DNA from: Aureobasidium sp. EXF-3400
Lineage: Eukaryota; Ascomycota; Dothideomycetes; Dothideales; Saccotheciaceae
DNA: 64,000 bases
Reading direction: 5' to 3'
Assembly: GCA_024195585.1 (NCBI GenBank)
Contig: SWBL01000212.1
Coordinates: 24,470-88,469 of the forward strand
The translations under genes were made by a program, and so were the position numbers. Below are positions 23,949 through 33,843 of this stretch, piece after piece. The stretch's first letter is position 1. The number at the start of each line of letters is the position of its first letter. The notes below the pieces were generated by a model. That model did not search any database. It was not told the origin of the DNA and was given only the letters and a program-made list of their open reading frames with translations.

Positions 23949-25155
23949 ATGGAGGGCAAGCAGCTATCTACTTTTGTCATTGCTCTGGTGAGCTTGATCG
24001 TTACCACTGTTGTCATTGCCGTCAGATGTGTTGTTCGTACATCCATCGGAGGCTTTGGTCTCGATGACTGGTCGATGGTCATCGGTCAGGTATGTTTACA
24101 CTTTCAGTTATACATTATCAATCACTGACTGCAAGGCACAGGTCCTGTTCTTCGGCACTTGTGTTTGCGTCATGTACGGATGCAACACTGGTATCGGTGT
24201 CAGAGACGTCTGGTTGACCGCAAATCAACTTGTCAACGCCAGACACGCCATTCTCATGTTCCAGTGCTTCTACCTCACTTCTCTCATCTTCGTCAAGAGC
24301 AGCATTTGCTTTGCTCTGCTCCGCATTACGACAAACAAGGGCATTCGCATGTTCCTTTACGTCATTATCTTCCTCTCCTTCTGCTGCGGCTTCGTTACTA
24401 TGGTTGCCTGCTTGTCTCTCTGCGTTCCTGTCTCTGCTTCATGGACAGGTATCGGCAAATGCGTCGCACCCGTGGTAATAAAAAACGGTAAATACGAATC
24501 ATTACGGTGTTTTAGAGATGGTGGGAAGAGGCTAACACAATCGCAGTTGCTATCTATACCACAGTTTCATCTATGGTCACGGATTTCTCATGTTCCATTC
24601 TTCCGTTCGTCATTCTCTGGAACCTACAGATGGACAAGAAGCTCAAGTTCACTATTGCTGCTATCTTGAGTCTCGGTTTCCTGTAAGTGTTCACTTTGGG
24701 AACTCTATGTGCGAAAATTGTACTAACAAAAACCTTACAGTGCAAGTGCCGCAACAGTCGTTCGCGCCTTCTACTTTAACCGCTTCCTTGCTCCCGTCGA
24801 CTACGTCTGGGGCTTCTCGGATCTCATGATTTGGTCGATCATCGAAGACCTCATCGCCATCACTATCGGTAGTGTACCCAGCTTGAAGCCTCTGTTCGTA
24901 AAGTTCAAGTGGATGGCATCCACCTCTTCCCACCGCCGCACCAAGAAGGCCGGCGAGTACCAGAACTGCGAGTCCTACAACATGCACTCTCAGAGCAAGA
25001 ACAAGAACCAGACCAGAATCATCACCACTGCTGCTGAAGAGAGCGACAGCTTGAAGGATTTGGTCAGGGATGAGGGTATCACCATCAGTCAAGAGTTCAG
25101 ACACGAGGAAGAGTACGAGTACCATGACAGAAAGCCTGTGGTGCTTTCTGTTTAA
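23949..25155 (+). CDS. rhodopsin-domain (PTH11-like) integral membrane protein
   Basis: A 345-residue protein from four exons (23949-24089, 24142-24487, 24547-24682, 24741-25155). Hydrophobic helices include TFVIALVSLIVTTVVIAVRC, VLFFGTCVCVMYGC, FLYVIIFLSFCCGFVTMVAC, FSCSILPFVILWNL and FTIAAILSLGFL. Between them are the fungal rhodopsin-domain landmarks GGFGLDDWSMVIGQ (LDDW), FVKSSICFALLR and the loop ending FSDLMIWSIIEDLIAITIGSVPSLKPLF, whose (I/V)E-x5-G-S-x-P-x-L-KPLF form is typical of the family. The tail is cytosolic with His/Lys/Asn and charged residues. The family is common in Pezizomycotina and includes the Magnaporthe receptor-like Pth11, but most members have no known ligand. A decayed partial copy lies at 43785-44050. 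Confidence 0.85.
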
Positions 25156-25349
25156 GGTTGCTCTTGATGTTTGATTGGATAGATGGATTACAGTACATAG
25201 ATCGGATTCTGGTTTACGATCGCTTATATCATGGAAAATTTCTTTTGTTTGACTAGAGTCAGCATAATTCACATTGTCACAACCAATATGGTGCAAGTAG
25301 AGACATTGATAGTAGTGCCTTTAGATTCCAAATTTCACCACCGAGATAA
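25156..25349. other. short convergent spacer
   Basis: Under 200 bp between the stops of the rhodopsin-domain gene and the zinc-knuckle gene. It probably contains both polyadenylation regions. Confidence 0.4.
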
Positions 25350-27257
25350 CTAACCGATAGAGCCGACGCTACCTGATGGACTTCCAGAGCGGCCACCATT
25401 TCCACCTTGGTCATACCCATCCTTAGCTCTGTCATTTTGCTTGCCTTTGTAATCGTTGCTCTTGTTTTTGCCTTTGTAACCGTTGTCCTTGTTTTTGCCC
25501 TTATAGTCATTATCCTTGTTTTTGCCCTTATAATCGCTGTTTTTGGGTTTGCCATCATTCTTCCATTTGTCTTTGCCATCGTTCTGGTACTTGCTGTTGC
25601 CATTCTTGTTGTAATTAGTTTCTCCCTGGTTATCAGCTCTACCTCGATCATTGCCTCTGCCATCTCGATGACCTTCGGGCTCGACATACTGGCGAGTAGT
25701 GTCATCATGTTGGTGAGTGGGTCTAGGTTCGTCGAATCTTGCTCGCTTTGGAGAAGAATCGACTCCAGTGTCGAACCTGCGATCGTATCGAGTGAAAGGG
25801 GCGTCAGCCATCACGGTGTCGCCCCATGCACGCTTTCGAGGTGAGAATGGTGAGGTAGGAGTGAGGAATTTGTTGGTGACGGGAGTGGGCGCTTTCCAAT
25901 CCATAGGCGAGCCGAGGAGCTCTGCATGCCGTTTGAACACTGCCTCCTGGAGTCTGAGTTTTGTGGATGCCTCGGCGAATTTCTGTTGTTCGGCATCCAA
26001 AGCCTGACGTTGTTTATCCATTTCCAACATCGCGTCATACTCGAGATCAAGGTCTCGTGTAGTGATACCGGCCTTGAGTTCAGTGAACTGATGGAAGATG
26101 GGGTTAGAATGGGCTGCTTGGAGTAGGTAGAGCGGGGTCAAGTCGCCCTCTTCGATGCGGGAACGTCTCCATTCAAAGGAGAAGTCAGAATGCGAACAGC
26201 TAGATGCCAGAAAGACGGCATGCTCGGGCTGGTCGCGAGGATATCCGCTACGAGTTGACACGTTGACGGTCTGGAATTCGGGTGTTATGATGAGAGCGTT
26301 ACCTCTGCATCCCGCATGCGCGCAGTAGATGTTGAAACCTGCCTCGAGTCTATGGATGGCAAAGAAGATGCGGAAGAAATTCACGCCTTCGGAGAGGTGG
26401 TACATCTTCATCGCTTTGACAGTTTCGGTGAGGTCCTTACCCCATAGCATGCAATCATCTCCTTGTTCCCACGCCAGAACGCCATCCATGATGTGGACAA
26501 GTTCGTGAGGTCTGACAGGGACGACGTCCTGGGTTTCTTTTCGACTGGTAGCATTCACGAGATTGGCGATGAAACTATTTGTGGCTTGCTGACTCTGATC
26601 AAGCGCCTCTCTTCGTCTCTTGAATGTCGAAATCGTATTACTCATGTTCTGGCTAGGTTCGTCCTTCTTGACAATCGGATCTGACTGGCGTGCAGGCAGA
26701 GAAGCGAGCATCTCGCGGATGCGGGGCTCTTCGCGTCGAACACAGTCTTGGAAGACGTGGCCGGGGCGTTGACAAAAGAGACACTTCTGGTCCGGATAAG
26801 GGTTGCAGCAATTCTTGCTCACATGGCCCTTGTACCCGCACCTGTCGCAGCAGTTGTCCTTGATCTCTGGCATAACCATCACTTCGACTTGCGAGTTGGT
26901 GTTCTGACAGCCGGCGGTGGAGTGGAGGCCCGAGTTGCACCACTTGCACCACAAGGCCTCGAGTTGTGGCGGAGCTACTTGCCAGGGAGCAGCCATAACA
27001 AATCCACTGGAATTTCCAGTGCTCGTCTCTTGCTTCTTTGAGCAATATGCTGACCAATGGTCTTTGCTACCACAGAAGTCGCAATGCCTGCCATTGTTTT
27101 GCTGATTTTGATTGTTTTGATTGTTTTGATTGCCATTGCTATTGCCATTGCCGTTGTTCTTGTTCTTCTCGCTCGCCTTTGTGCGGCATTCATGAACCCA
27201 GTGACCCTGCTTGCCACAGTAGGTGCAGACCCTGATTTTGGTTTTCTTGGGAGGCAT
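25350..27257 (-). CDS. five-CCHC zinc-knuckle protein with uncharacterised CX4C domain
   Basis: An intronless 635-residue protein. Five perfect CX2CX4HX4C knuckles occur at residues 11-24, 59-72, 104-117, 137-150 and 159-172; knuckles 1 and 2 are separated by an Asn/Gln/Gly-rich linker. Such knuckles bind single-stranded RNA or DNA. Residues about 270-392 form a second region with NFFRIFFAIHRL, a CX4C pair (C312, C317), then EHAVFLASSCSHSDF (C354, H356). This region matches the protein at 32831-33556 in order and spacing. A coiled-coil-like stretch follows (LDAEQQKFAEASTKLRLQEA), then a disordered basic tail with an Asn/Asp-Tyr-Lys-Gly-Lys tandem repeat near the end. There is no retroviral protease, polymerase or integrase around it, so it is not an obvious Gag relic. 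RNA binding is inferred; function unknown. Confidence 0.75.
   Translation of the reverse strand: MPPKKTKIRVCTYCGKQGHWVHECRTKASEKNKNNGNGNSNGNQNNQNNQNQQNNGRHCDFCGSKDHWSAYCSKKQETSTGNSSGFVMAAPWQVAPPQLEALWCKWCNSGLHSTAGCQNTNSQVEVMVMPEIKDNCCDRCGYKGHVSKNCCNPYPDQKCLFCQRPGHVFQDCVRREEPRIREMLASLPARQSDPIVKKDEPSQNMSNTISTFKRRREALDQSQQATNSFIANLVNATSRKETQDVVPVRPHELVHIMDGVLAWEQGDDCMLWGKDLTETVKAMKMYHLSEGVNFFRIFFAIHRLEAGFNIYCAHAGCRGNALIITPEFQTVNVSTRSGYPRDQPEHAVFLASSCSHSDFSFEWRRSRIEEGDLTPLYLLQAAHSNPIFHQFTELKAGITTRDLDLEYDAMLEMDKQRQALDAEQQKFAEASTKLRLQEAVFKRHAELLGSPMDWKAPTPVTNKFLTPTSPFSPRKRAWGDTVMADAPFTRYDRRFDTGVDSSPKRARFDEPRPTHQHDDTTRQYVEPEGHRDGRGNDRGRADNQGETNYNKNGNSKYQNDGKDKWKNDGKPKNSDYKGKNKDNDYKGKNKDNGYKGKNKSNDYKGKQNDRAKDGYDQGGNGGRSGSPSGSVGSIG
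25430..25560 (-). repeat. in-gene tandem repeat coding for DYKGKNK units
   Basis: Four or five copies of a unit of about 30 bases encode variants of DNDYKGKNK at the C terminus of the zinc-knuckle protein. Copies differ by a few substitutions. Such repeats are prone to length change by slippage. Confidence 0.75.
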
Positions 27258-28001
27258 TGTAATTGTTGTGATATAGCGAATAAGCGTAAGATGAACGTGT
27301 GTACCGTAGCTGGGTGTGATCGAAGCTAAAGGTCTCGAATAGTAATATCGATTACTGAATGCTTTTCAGTACTGAATGATCTGCCAGCAGACAAGGAATA
27401 AGACGAGGGAGATATATCGTGCAATAAAACGAACATCATTCGTGGTATAGCCTGCACATTGTAGTTAATATACAGGGTGCCTGGCATTTGACCCAACGAC
27501 AAAGAAATGCCACATCATTGCATTTGGACAAAGGATATATTTGCTCAATGAGTAGAGAAGTTCAATGGCGCAACTACCGTGACGAGGCGATCTCGTGTCT
27601 TTGTCTTTGGGTTACGAATCCGGTCAACGTGTTCTATCATTGCTGCCGCGAAAGAAGAACAATGAAGCCAGTGTTCGAAAACAGAGAAGCAAGGTTGATG
27701 GAGACGTCGTGATGCTGCTAGGCCGACAGCGGAGCACAAAGACAAAGACGACGCGCTCTAGCCTCGATGAGGCGCTAGCGGCCTAAAATTACTCTTATTT
27801 TACATAATAAAAAACACCTTGGCGCGCAAACTCCAGATTTGCTCCACGTTTTGGCATTTTTTCTCCAACCTCTCCCTTTGCGATCCGGTCATGATCCTAA
27901 CGTATTCTTCTTGTGGTTTTCTTTTCTTCCTATATCCTTCTTTAGCGTAGCGACTGTATCTCGTTCCCTACACCACAAATTCACGCGCGCAACTGATCAA
28001 G
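27258..28001. other. divergent promoter region
   Basis: 744 bp between the zinc-knuckle gene and the asparaginase gene. A TTTTATTTTACATAATAAAAAA-like AT patch lies near 27795-27815; no gene is supported. Confidence 0.4.
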
Positions 28002-29659
28002 ATGGAGGTGCCTGAGACAAGAGTTCTGATCATAATTACGGGAGGTACGATATGCATGCAACCTTCCGAAAATGGTCTTGTGCCGGTATGTGATGTTGAC
28101 TATGATGAACTGGAATACCTGAGTAATTTTTTTTTGTAGGGAAAGGGCTTCCTGAAGAACGGCCTCGCGCCCAGACCATCTTTCAATGATGGCTCGTACC
28201 CTGAACCACTCGAGATTGTGACGGATCAGAAAGGCACTCGCAAAGCTGTACAAAGTTTGCGCACTCCTCCCAGCACCTACGGTCGGCAGGTCCGATACAG
28301 TGTTTTGGAGTTTGATCACTTGCTTGATAGCAGCAGTATCGATGCAGAAGGTTGGGATCAGATCGCTAGAACCGTCGAGCGAAACTACCAGCTATACGAT
28401 GGCTTCGTTGTCTTGCACGGAACCGACTCGCTGGCTTATACCAGCAGTGCTCTCAGTTTTATGCTCCAGAACCTAGGAAAGCCTGTCATTCTTACTGGAT
28501 CACAAGCGCCAATGATGCAGCTGCAGAACGATGCCCAGGACAACCTGCTGGGCGCTCTTGTCATTGCAGGACATTTCATGATCCCGGAAGTTTGCTTGTT
28601 CTTCAACTTCAAGCTCTTCAGAGGAAACCGCGCCACTAAGGTATCAACCGACGACTTCAACGGATTTGCCAGCCCGAACATGCCACCTCTTGCTACTATC
28701 AGCAGTTTGAGAACAAACGTCGACTGGGACCTCATCTACAGACCAAGGATTGTGAACCCCTTCCGAGTGCACTCGAACCTGGATACTGCCCATGTTGCTT
28801 GCTTGCGTGTCTTCCCGGGTATCAAGCCAGAGATGGTGGATCTATTCCTGCGTACTGATGGGCTCAAGGGCTTGGTACTCGAGACTTTCGGCGCTGGTAA
28901 TACCCCTGGAGGACCGGATTCGCCTATGACTAGGGTTCTGGCCGACGCCGTCAAGCGTGGCATTGTCATCGTCAACGTGACACAGTGTCTCAGCGGCAGC
29001 GTCAGCCCGCTCTACGCTCCAGCAACTTATCTTGGTCGTGTTGGTGTGGTTTTCGGTCAAGATATGACTACAGAAGCCGCTTTGACAAAACTTTCATACC
29101 TCCTCTCATTGCCTGATTCGACCCCTCAGGATGTGGCTAAACAGATGCACAACTCACTCAGAGGTGAACTGACAGAAAGAGGACGAACACACTTCCAACA
29201 TCCCACGAGCGGCACCTTGACTCCTGAAATCTCGAGCTTGACTGCGCTGGGCTATGCTATCCAAGATGGAGATGCTCTGAGCGTGAGAGATGTCGTCAGA
29301 GGTGAGAACCGCTGGCTCCTGAATGACGTGGACTACTCAGGAAACACACCTGTCGTAAGTTATGGCCAGAAATCATACAGTATTCCAACTAACCATGGTT
29401 ATAGCACCTTGCGGCGATGGGACCCAACGTCGACGTGTTGAAAGAGATGCTCAATCTTGGCGCTAGCGTCCATTTGCGCAACCGCAATGGGCGTACGCCT
29501 CTCTTTGTTGCTGCGCACGCAGGCCTTCCCAACCACGTCGAGGCTCTCAGGGAAGCGGGTGCACATTTGCACTCTGACGAGCTGGATACAGCCAAGATAT
29601 TCGCAAAGTCTGACCCTCATCCAGATGTGTGGAAGCTTTCCGGTGTTGATGAGCTGTGA
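28002..29659 (+). CDS. L-asparaginase with C-terminal ankyrin repeat
   Basis: A 517-residue cytosolic-type L-asparaginase that hydrolyses asparagine to aspartate and ammonia. Exons are 28002-28085, 28140-29354 and 29405-29659. The first catalytic Thr is in IIITGGTICMQP, the second in VVLHGTDSLAYTSSAL, with LTGSQAPM and NLLGALVIAG typical of the family. The Tyr-containing flap and the RGNRATKV segment are also present. After the asparaginase fold come ankyrin-type residues, GNTPVHLAAMGPN and NRNGRTPLFVAAHAG, the second being a clear ankyrin unit. The same fold order occurs in the 60-kDa lysophospholipase/asparaginase of animals. There is no signal peptide, so this is not the secreted fungal type. 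Splice sites at both introns preserve conserved motifs. Confidence 0.92.
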
Positions 29660-31127
29660 ACTTCAAACTCGACATTTGAATAAGGGAAAGCATTATTTTG
29701 TCGGCACGCTCAAGGAGACCACGAAATCGAATTGGAGATTCTCGCAACAATTGGACACTTATTTGTTCCATTCAGTTGCTTACAGCCCTAGAGTTGCACC
29801 GGCTCAAGGAACATGGTTTACCGCTCAGATCATAAGCAGATTGCTGTCCAAGCAGGGTCTGTCCCAGTCGTGAGAAGGAAGATCACCATCGCAGATCCGA
29901 AATCACTCCTGAATACTGTTTCGGACAGACGACTCCTCCAACTCGACATGCAACGACCCCGCATTGGAATATCTCCAGTCAATAACGAGCACGGAATAAG
30001 GACAGTATTCACCTTACACCAATGAGGGTCTAAATATATAAAAATGCCACTAATTAGCGGACATAATCAACCTTTTTTCTTAGGACATCCGCTCATGCTA
30101 TTCTTAGTCGAAAATACTTCTCATCCGCATAAGCGTGATTAGCCGACATTTTTTACTTGCATATATCGAGTTAAGAACATGTTATTGCAGGTCGTCAGAT
30201 GCGTGCATGTGCCGCTCGGCGAAGGATGCGGAACCCCGCTTGTTTGTTCATCAACCTCAATTCTCATCACCACTTCACCTCGTAGGGATAATCCTGGGTT
30301 CCTTCCTTCTGAACGATTTTGGACATAAGCTGCCAAGATCTGACATCAAGCATTGAAAGTACGGTAAGGGTATAATCAGTCTTGACGTCTCGAAATTATG
30401 TGTTCGCTGTTCAAGGTAACGGAAGGAGAAATATGATTTTAGCCGCCGCCAGATAAACCAACACATGCACTTAATCTACTAATCGATAGCACACCGAGCA
30501 TCTAGCCCCATCTGCAAGATTCTAACGAGCCGCGTGAAGGTCAAATATCTCATCAGCGCTTATTCGTACGGCAAATTCGGCAAGAGAAGCCACCAACATG
30601 ACAAGCGTGGGAATTCACGGTGTAACTACAGTAGAGCCATGCAAATTCTCCGAGAAGCTATTCCGGATCTTCGTAATCGTGAGATGGAAGGGATGTCGCC
30701 AGGTATTCCTTGTACAGACGCTTGCCGCGTGGTGTAATGCATGGCGGCGCTTCGCATCTTTTCACCATCCTTCCCGTCTTTGTCTTGCATGACATATGCA
30801 TGTATCTGCGCCAGGATGGTAAGTTTAGCAGCAACCTTCTTCTCTGCTCATCTCACGTACGTACCAACAAGTTCTCGTTCTGGATGCAGTAGCGGCAAGA
30901 GTTGGAGACACTCGTATATATATCAGCTTGTTCTGTGCTCCCATTTCGGTTCCAGTTTATCACATTTGGATATCTCAGAAGCAATCTCGACTGTTCTTGG
31001 TCAATTGGTGGCAGCACAGTATTCATTGGCTTTTGTCTTTTCTGATCTTGCATCAATATCACTACACCTTTGTAGCCTGGTTGCCGACTCTTGTTCACCT
31101 ATCGATCGACTTCTACGCATATTCAAA
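29660..31127. other. 1.47 kb intergenic region
   Basis: Between the asparaginase stop and the DUF3455 gene. A TATATATA run sits near 30915-30922, about 205 bases upstream of the next ATG, and could serve its promoter. Otherwise only weak short frames are present. Confidence 0.45.
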
Positions 31128-31736
31128 ATGTCTTCCAACATTGCTCGGCTGCTCTTGGCTTTCTTCTTGTCTGCAATGGCAATGGCCATGCCGACTCCAA
31201 GCACAACTTCAGCCCAAAACACCGTACCTCTCAATGGCCTACCAGCACCTGGTGCTCTTACCCTCAAGTACATCACCCTCGGCGTGGGCACTCAAAATTA
31301 CAGCTGCACTGCCAAAGGTGCTACACCCGTAGCCATTGGAGCAGTCGCCGACCTCTACGACGCAAGCCTACTCTTGTCGCCTGCAAAGTCTTCGTTGATC
31401 CCATCCTTCGCTGCTGTAGCTTACAGCACACATACTTGGTTCAACCTACCTACTATAGGACACCATTTCTTCAGCGCAGCAGGTGTGCCTACATTCGATC
31501 TCGAGAGCCGTGGCTACTTGAGTGCGAAGAAGGCGGGAGATGTGCTTGCGCCAACGAGCTCTATCCAACCCAGTATCGACTGGCTGTTTTTACAAGACGA
31601 TGGAAGAGGTGTTAGCAAGAATCTTCAGGCAGTGTACAGAGTTGAGACTGCAGGTGGTGTTGCACCCGCTACTTGCAGCAGTGCTGGAGTGATCAAAGTT
31701 CCTTATGCGGCTGAATACTGGTTCTACGACGATTAG
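31128..31736 (+). CDS. secreted DUF3455 family protein
   Basis: A 202-residue intronless protein. The chosen ATG gives a clean signal peptide, NIARLLLAFFLSAMAMAMPTP; an upstream extension of the same frame has no such peptide. The mature part holds DUF3455 landmarks: LKYITLGVGTQNYSC, GAVADLYDASLL, the SIQPSIDWLFLQ segment, QAVYRVETAGGVAPATC and a C-terminal AEYWFYDD. DUF3455 proteins are common secreted proteins in ascomycetes and also occur in bacteria, sometimes annotated after a malate dehydrogenase; no activity is established. Two cysteines, one near each end, could pair. It is probably extracellular or wall-associated. Confidence 0.85.
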   Translation: MSSNIARLLLAFFLSAMAMAMPTPSTTSAQNTVPLNGLPAPGALTLKYITLGVGTQNYSCTAKGATPVAIGAVADLYDASLLLSPAKSSLIPSFAAVAYSTHTWFNLPTIGHHFFSAAGVPTFDLESRGYLSAKKAGDVLAPTSSIQPSIDWLFLQDDGRGVSKNLQAVYRVETAGGVAPATCSSAGVIKVPYAAEYWFYDD

Positions 31737-32144
31737 GCGTTGCGCAACAAAAACAGGTGTTGAGTCACAGGTGTGGGATAGGTTGGATCGGTGGAGTGTT
31801 CTTTTGGTATGGTGGTTCATGTTTTTGAATTTTCGGGTCTGTGGATATGCGAGTTTCATCTATTGCAAGGTGAAATATGATACCCCCGAGGCGCGGTATA
31901 GACCATTCGTTTATAGTTTCTCATTTGACAGTAATGTTAAGTCCCGAGTAGTTAGTGGACAAATCTCTCAAGCAAGCAGTCACGATGTAGAAATGCACAA
32001 TTGAAGCACACGAAAGAGGATATCAGAAAGAAAGAAACATTGATTGATTGAAACAACAGCATATTTTAAACCAAAAGAGACAAGTTTCGAACCAAACCTG
32101 AATGACTCATGAGTAATCAATTCATGTTTATGCACCACTTACCT
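31737..32144. other. intergenic between convergent genes
   Basis: 408 bp separating the DUF3455 stop from the stop of the small zinc-ribbon gene. No feature recognised. Confidence 0.4.
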
Positions 32145-32318
32145 CTACTTTGATGGAGTCATAGGGCAACGGCAGCCCCAGCAGTACCACTCCTTGAAGA
32201 TGGGCTTCCACATGAGAAGCTGATCACAGACGTGGCAAGCGTGTTTAGGGTATGTGGAGAGACGAGGGTGGTTGATGACAGTGACAGAGCGTGTGGCAGT
32301 CTTAGTCTTCTTGCCCAT
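32145..32318 (-). CDS. 57-residue putative zinc-ribbon protein
   Basis: A short intact frame on the minus strand with a basic N terminus (MGKKTKTATRSVTVINHPRL) and two CX2C knuckles, CHVC (28-31) and CWGC (46-49), 14 residues apart, plus Cys51. This is the geometry of a small zinc ribbon or rubredoxin-like fold; aromatic residues W37, F41, W44, Y45 and W47 pack between the pairs. Codon use and the absence of internal stops support a gene, but length makes a chance frame possible. It lies between two other Cys-rich predicted metal-binding genes. No known family is recognised. Promoter side to the right is about 500 bp, shared divergently with the 241-residue gene. Confidence 0.55.
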   Translation of the reverse strand: MGKKTKTATRSVTVINHPRLSTYPKHACHVCDQLLMWKPIFKEWYCWGCRCPMTPSK

Positions 32319-32830
32319 TTTGTTCTGTGGAGGTGAGTCAGGTTTTGTTTGAGGGTTTGTTGTCCTGAATTTGGTTCGAGCTACTGTGTTGGATGAGACT
32401 TAGATTAGGAGCGGTAGGAGTGGACTTTATAGACATGGAAGGTCTCGTAAATGGATGCAACTGATTCGGGTGAGACAATGGACTTGTCTACGGCACAAAG
32501 AATGCAGATACTTAGACAATCTCATGAATGAGAGACAGCAAGAATCAGGATTGGAGTTCATTGTCATCTTTTTACATCTCTTCGAGTACCAATATGTTCT
32601 CTTTGTTTGATTTTGTCTATCATTGTCTGATACAACAACTACATTGTCTCAGACACAAAGGCAGACACTTAGGGCATCATGAACAGTATTCGTATTTAAT
32701 CAATCTCATCAACATTCCTACCTTCAACCGAGTCACCGAAGTCAAGTCCTGTCCAAAGCTAACAAGACTACCATCTGTGTCCAAGAACAAGCACAACTAA
32801 CAAACCTACTGCAAAGAAAACAGACTAACA
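32319..32830. other. divergent promoter region
   Basis: 512 bp between the zinc-ribbon gene and the 241-residue gene. An imperfect repeat of GACAATCTCATGAATGAGAGACAG-like and GTCTGATACAACAAC/GTCTCAGACACAAAGGCAG-like segments occurs, but no defined element. Confidence 0.35.
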
Positions 32831-33556
32831 ATGTCTCACCCACAAGATATCCCAATGCCGGACTACGACCATGCATATGCTCTCTTCCAGGCCGAACTCG
32901 CTGGCGGTGATACAGACCCCGATACTGAAATGAGCGAAGCCTCACCTGAGCCACCCATGTCTCTCTACAACGGCAACCCACCTCACAGCTTTGACATTCC
33001 GGCCTCCCACACAATCGATCTCACGAACGAGCTAACAAGACCAGGCGGTCCTCTTCCAATCTCCGGTCCCTTCTTCCACATCGACATCGCCAAAACTCTC
33101 AACCTCATGCTCGAAAGGTACCAACAAAAAGGCCAACGCTTCTCCAGACTCAGATTCGCCGTCAATTACCTCTCGCAGAGTTTCTACCCTGCTTGCAAAT
33201 ACCCTGGCTGTACCTCTAGATGCAAAATCGTTGATCACGAGCTCAAAGCTCTGAGCTGGAAAGGACTCCAATCTGGAGGTAAAGACCATCTGAACTACGT
33301 TATCACTGACAAAGAGCACGCTGCTTTCCTCTGCGTATCCTGCAATCACGATGACTGGACACCATCCTTCATGTGGAAAAACAGAGTTGTCGGTTTCATG
33401 GCTGATCCCGTCGTAGAGGTCCAGACATTTGAAAGATGGTCTACTCCACAGTTCTTCTTCAACAGACAGCGCGATACTGATAACTTCCCTGGTATGGTTA
33501 GCGGTCCCATTCTCTCGAGACGTGAAAGACGTGTCCAACGTAGAGGTTCGATTTAG
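32831..33556 (+). CDS. uncharacterised protein sharing the CX4C / SCxH domain with the zinc-knuckle protein
   Basis: An intronless 241-residue protein. The first 75 residues are acidic and proline-rich. Residues about 80-208 form a putative metal-binding domain: FFHIDIAKTLNLML, RFSRLRFAVNYL, then C122-x4-C127, C131, EHAAFLCVSC (162-171) and H173 followed by DDW. The tail is basic (RRERRVQRRG). Compared by eye with residues 270-392 of the zinc-knuckle protein 5.6 kb away, the two align without gaps for about 45 residues up to the CX4C pair. The EHA-to-Cys spacing is also identical. This member lacks the zinc knuckles. I know no named family; nucleic-acid or protein binding would be a guess. 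Codon use looks normal and the gene is intact. Confidence 0.7.
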   Translation: MSHPQDIPMPDYDHAYALFQAELAGGDTDPDTEMSEASPEPPMSLYNGNPPHSFDIPASHTIDLTNELTRPGGPLPISGPFFHIDIAKTLNLMLERYQQKGQRFSRLRFAVNYLSQSFYPACKYPGCTSRCKIVDHELKALSWKGLQSGGKDHLNYVITDKEHAAFLCVSCNHDDWTPSFMWKNRVVGFMADPVVEVQTFERWSTPQFFFNRQRDTDNFPGMVSGPILSRRERRVQRRGSI

Positions 33557-33843
33557 CTGACTTGTATTTTCCTTAGGACCTACTGCTGCGAATAATTTGA
33601 CCGGACTGTGTAGTTACTTACTCCCGGCTGTTGCCGCTGGACTTGTCTTTTGCTATCGCTGACAGACTTTCTTATATCAACATCAATATATTTTTCTTTT
33701 TTTTCCACGAATGACTCTTTTCTTTCTTTTTCTAAACATGAAATTCTGTGAACATGCATGGTGAAATCGCGAGGACGAGCGGATGTCTGTCTTCCTGAAG
33801 GGTATGATAATCGTGAAATTGTTTGTTTTGCTTTTTGGGTCGT

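Noticed and set aside
25350..27257. Zinc-knuckle gene as a retrotransposon Gag remnant
   Set aside because: No LTR, protease, reverse transcriptase or integrase sequence nearby, the frame is intact, and five knuckles are more than Gag proteins usually carry. Kept open only as a test in the findings.
30741..31127. N-terminal extension of the DUF3455 protein
   Set aside because: The extra 129 codons are cysteine/serine-rich with no domain, whereas the internal ATG gives a clean signal peptide directly before the conserved domain.
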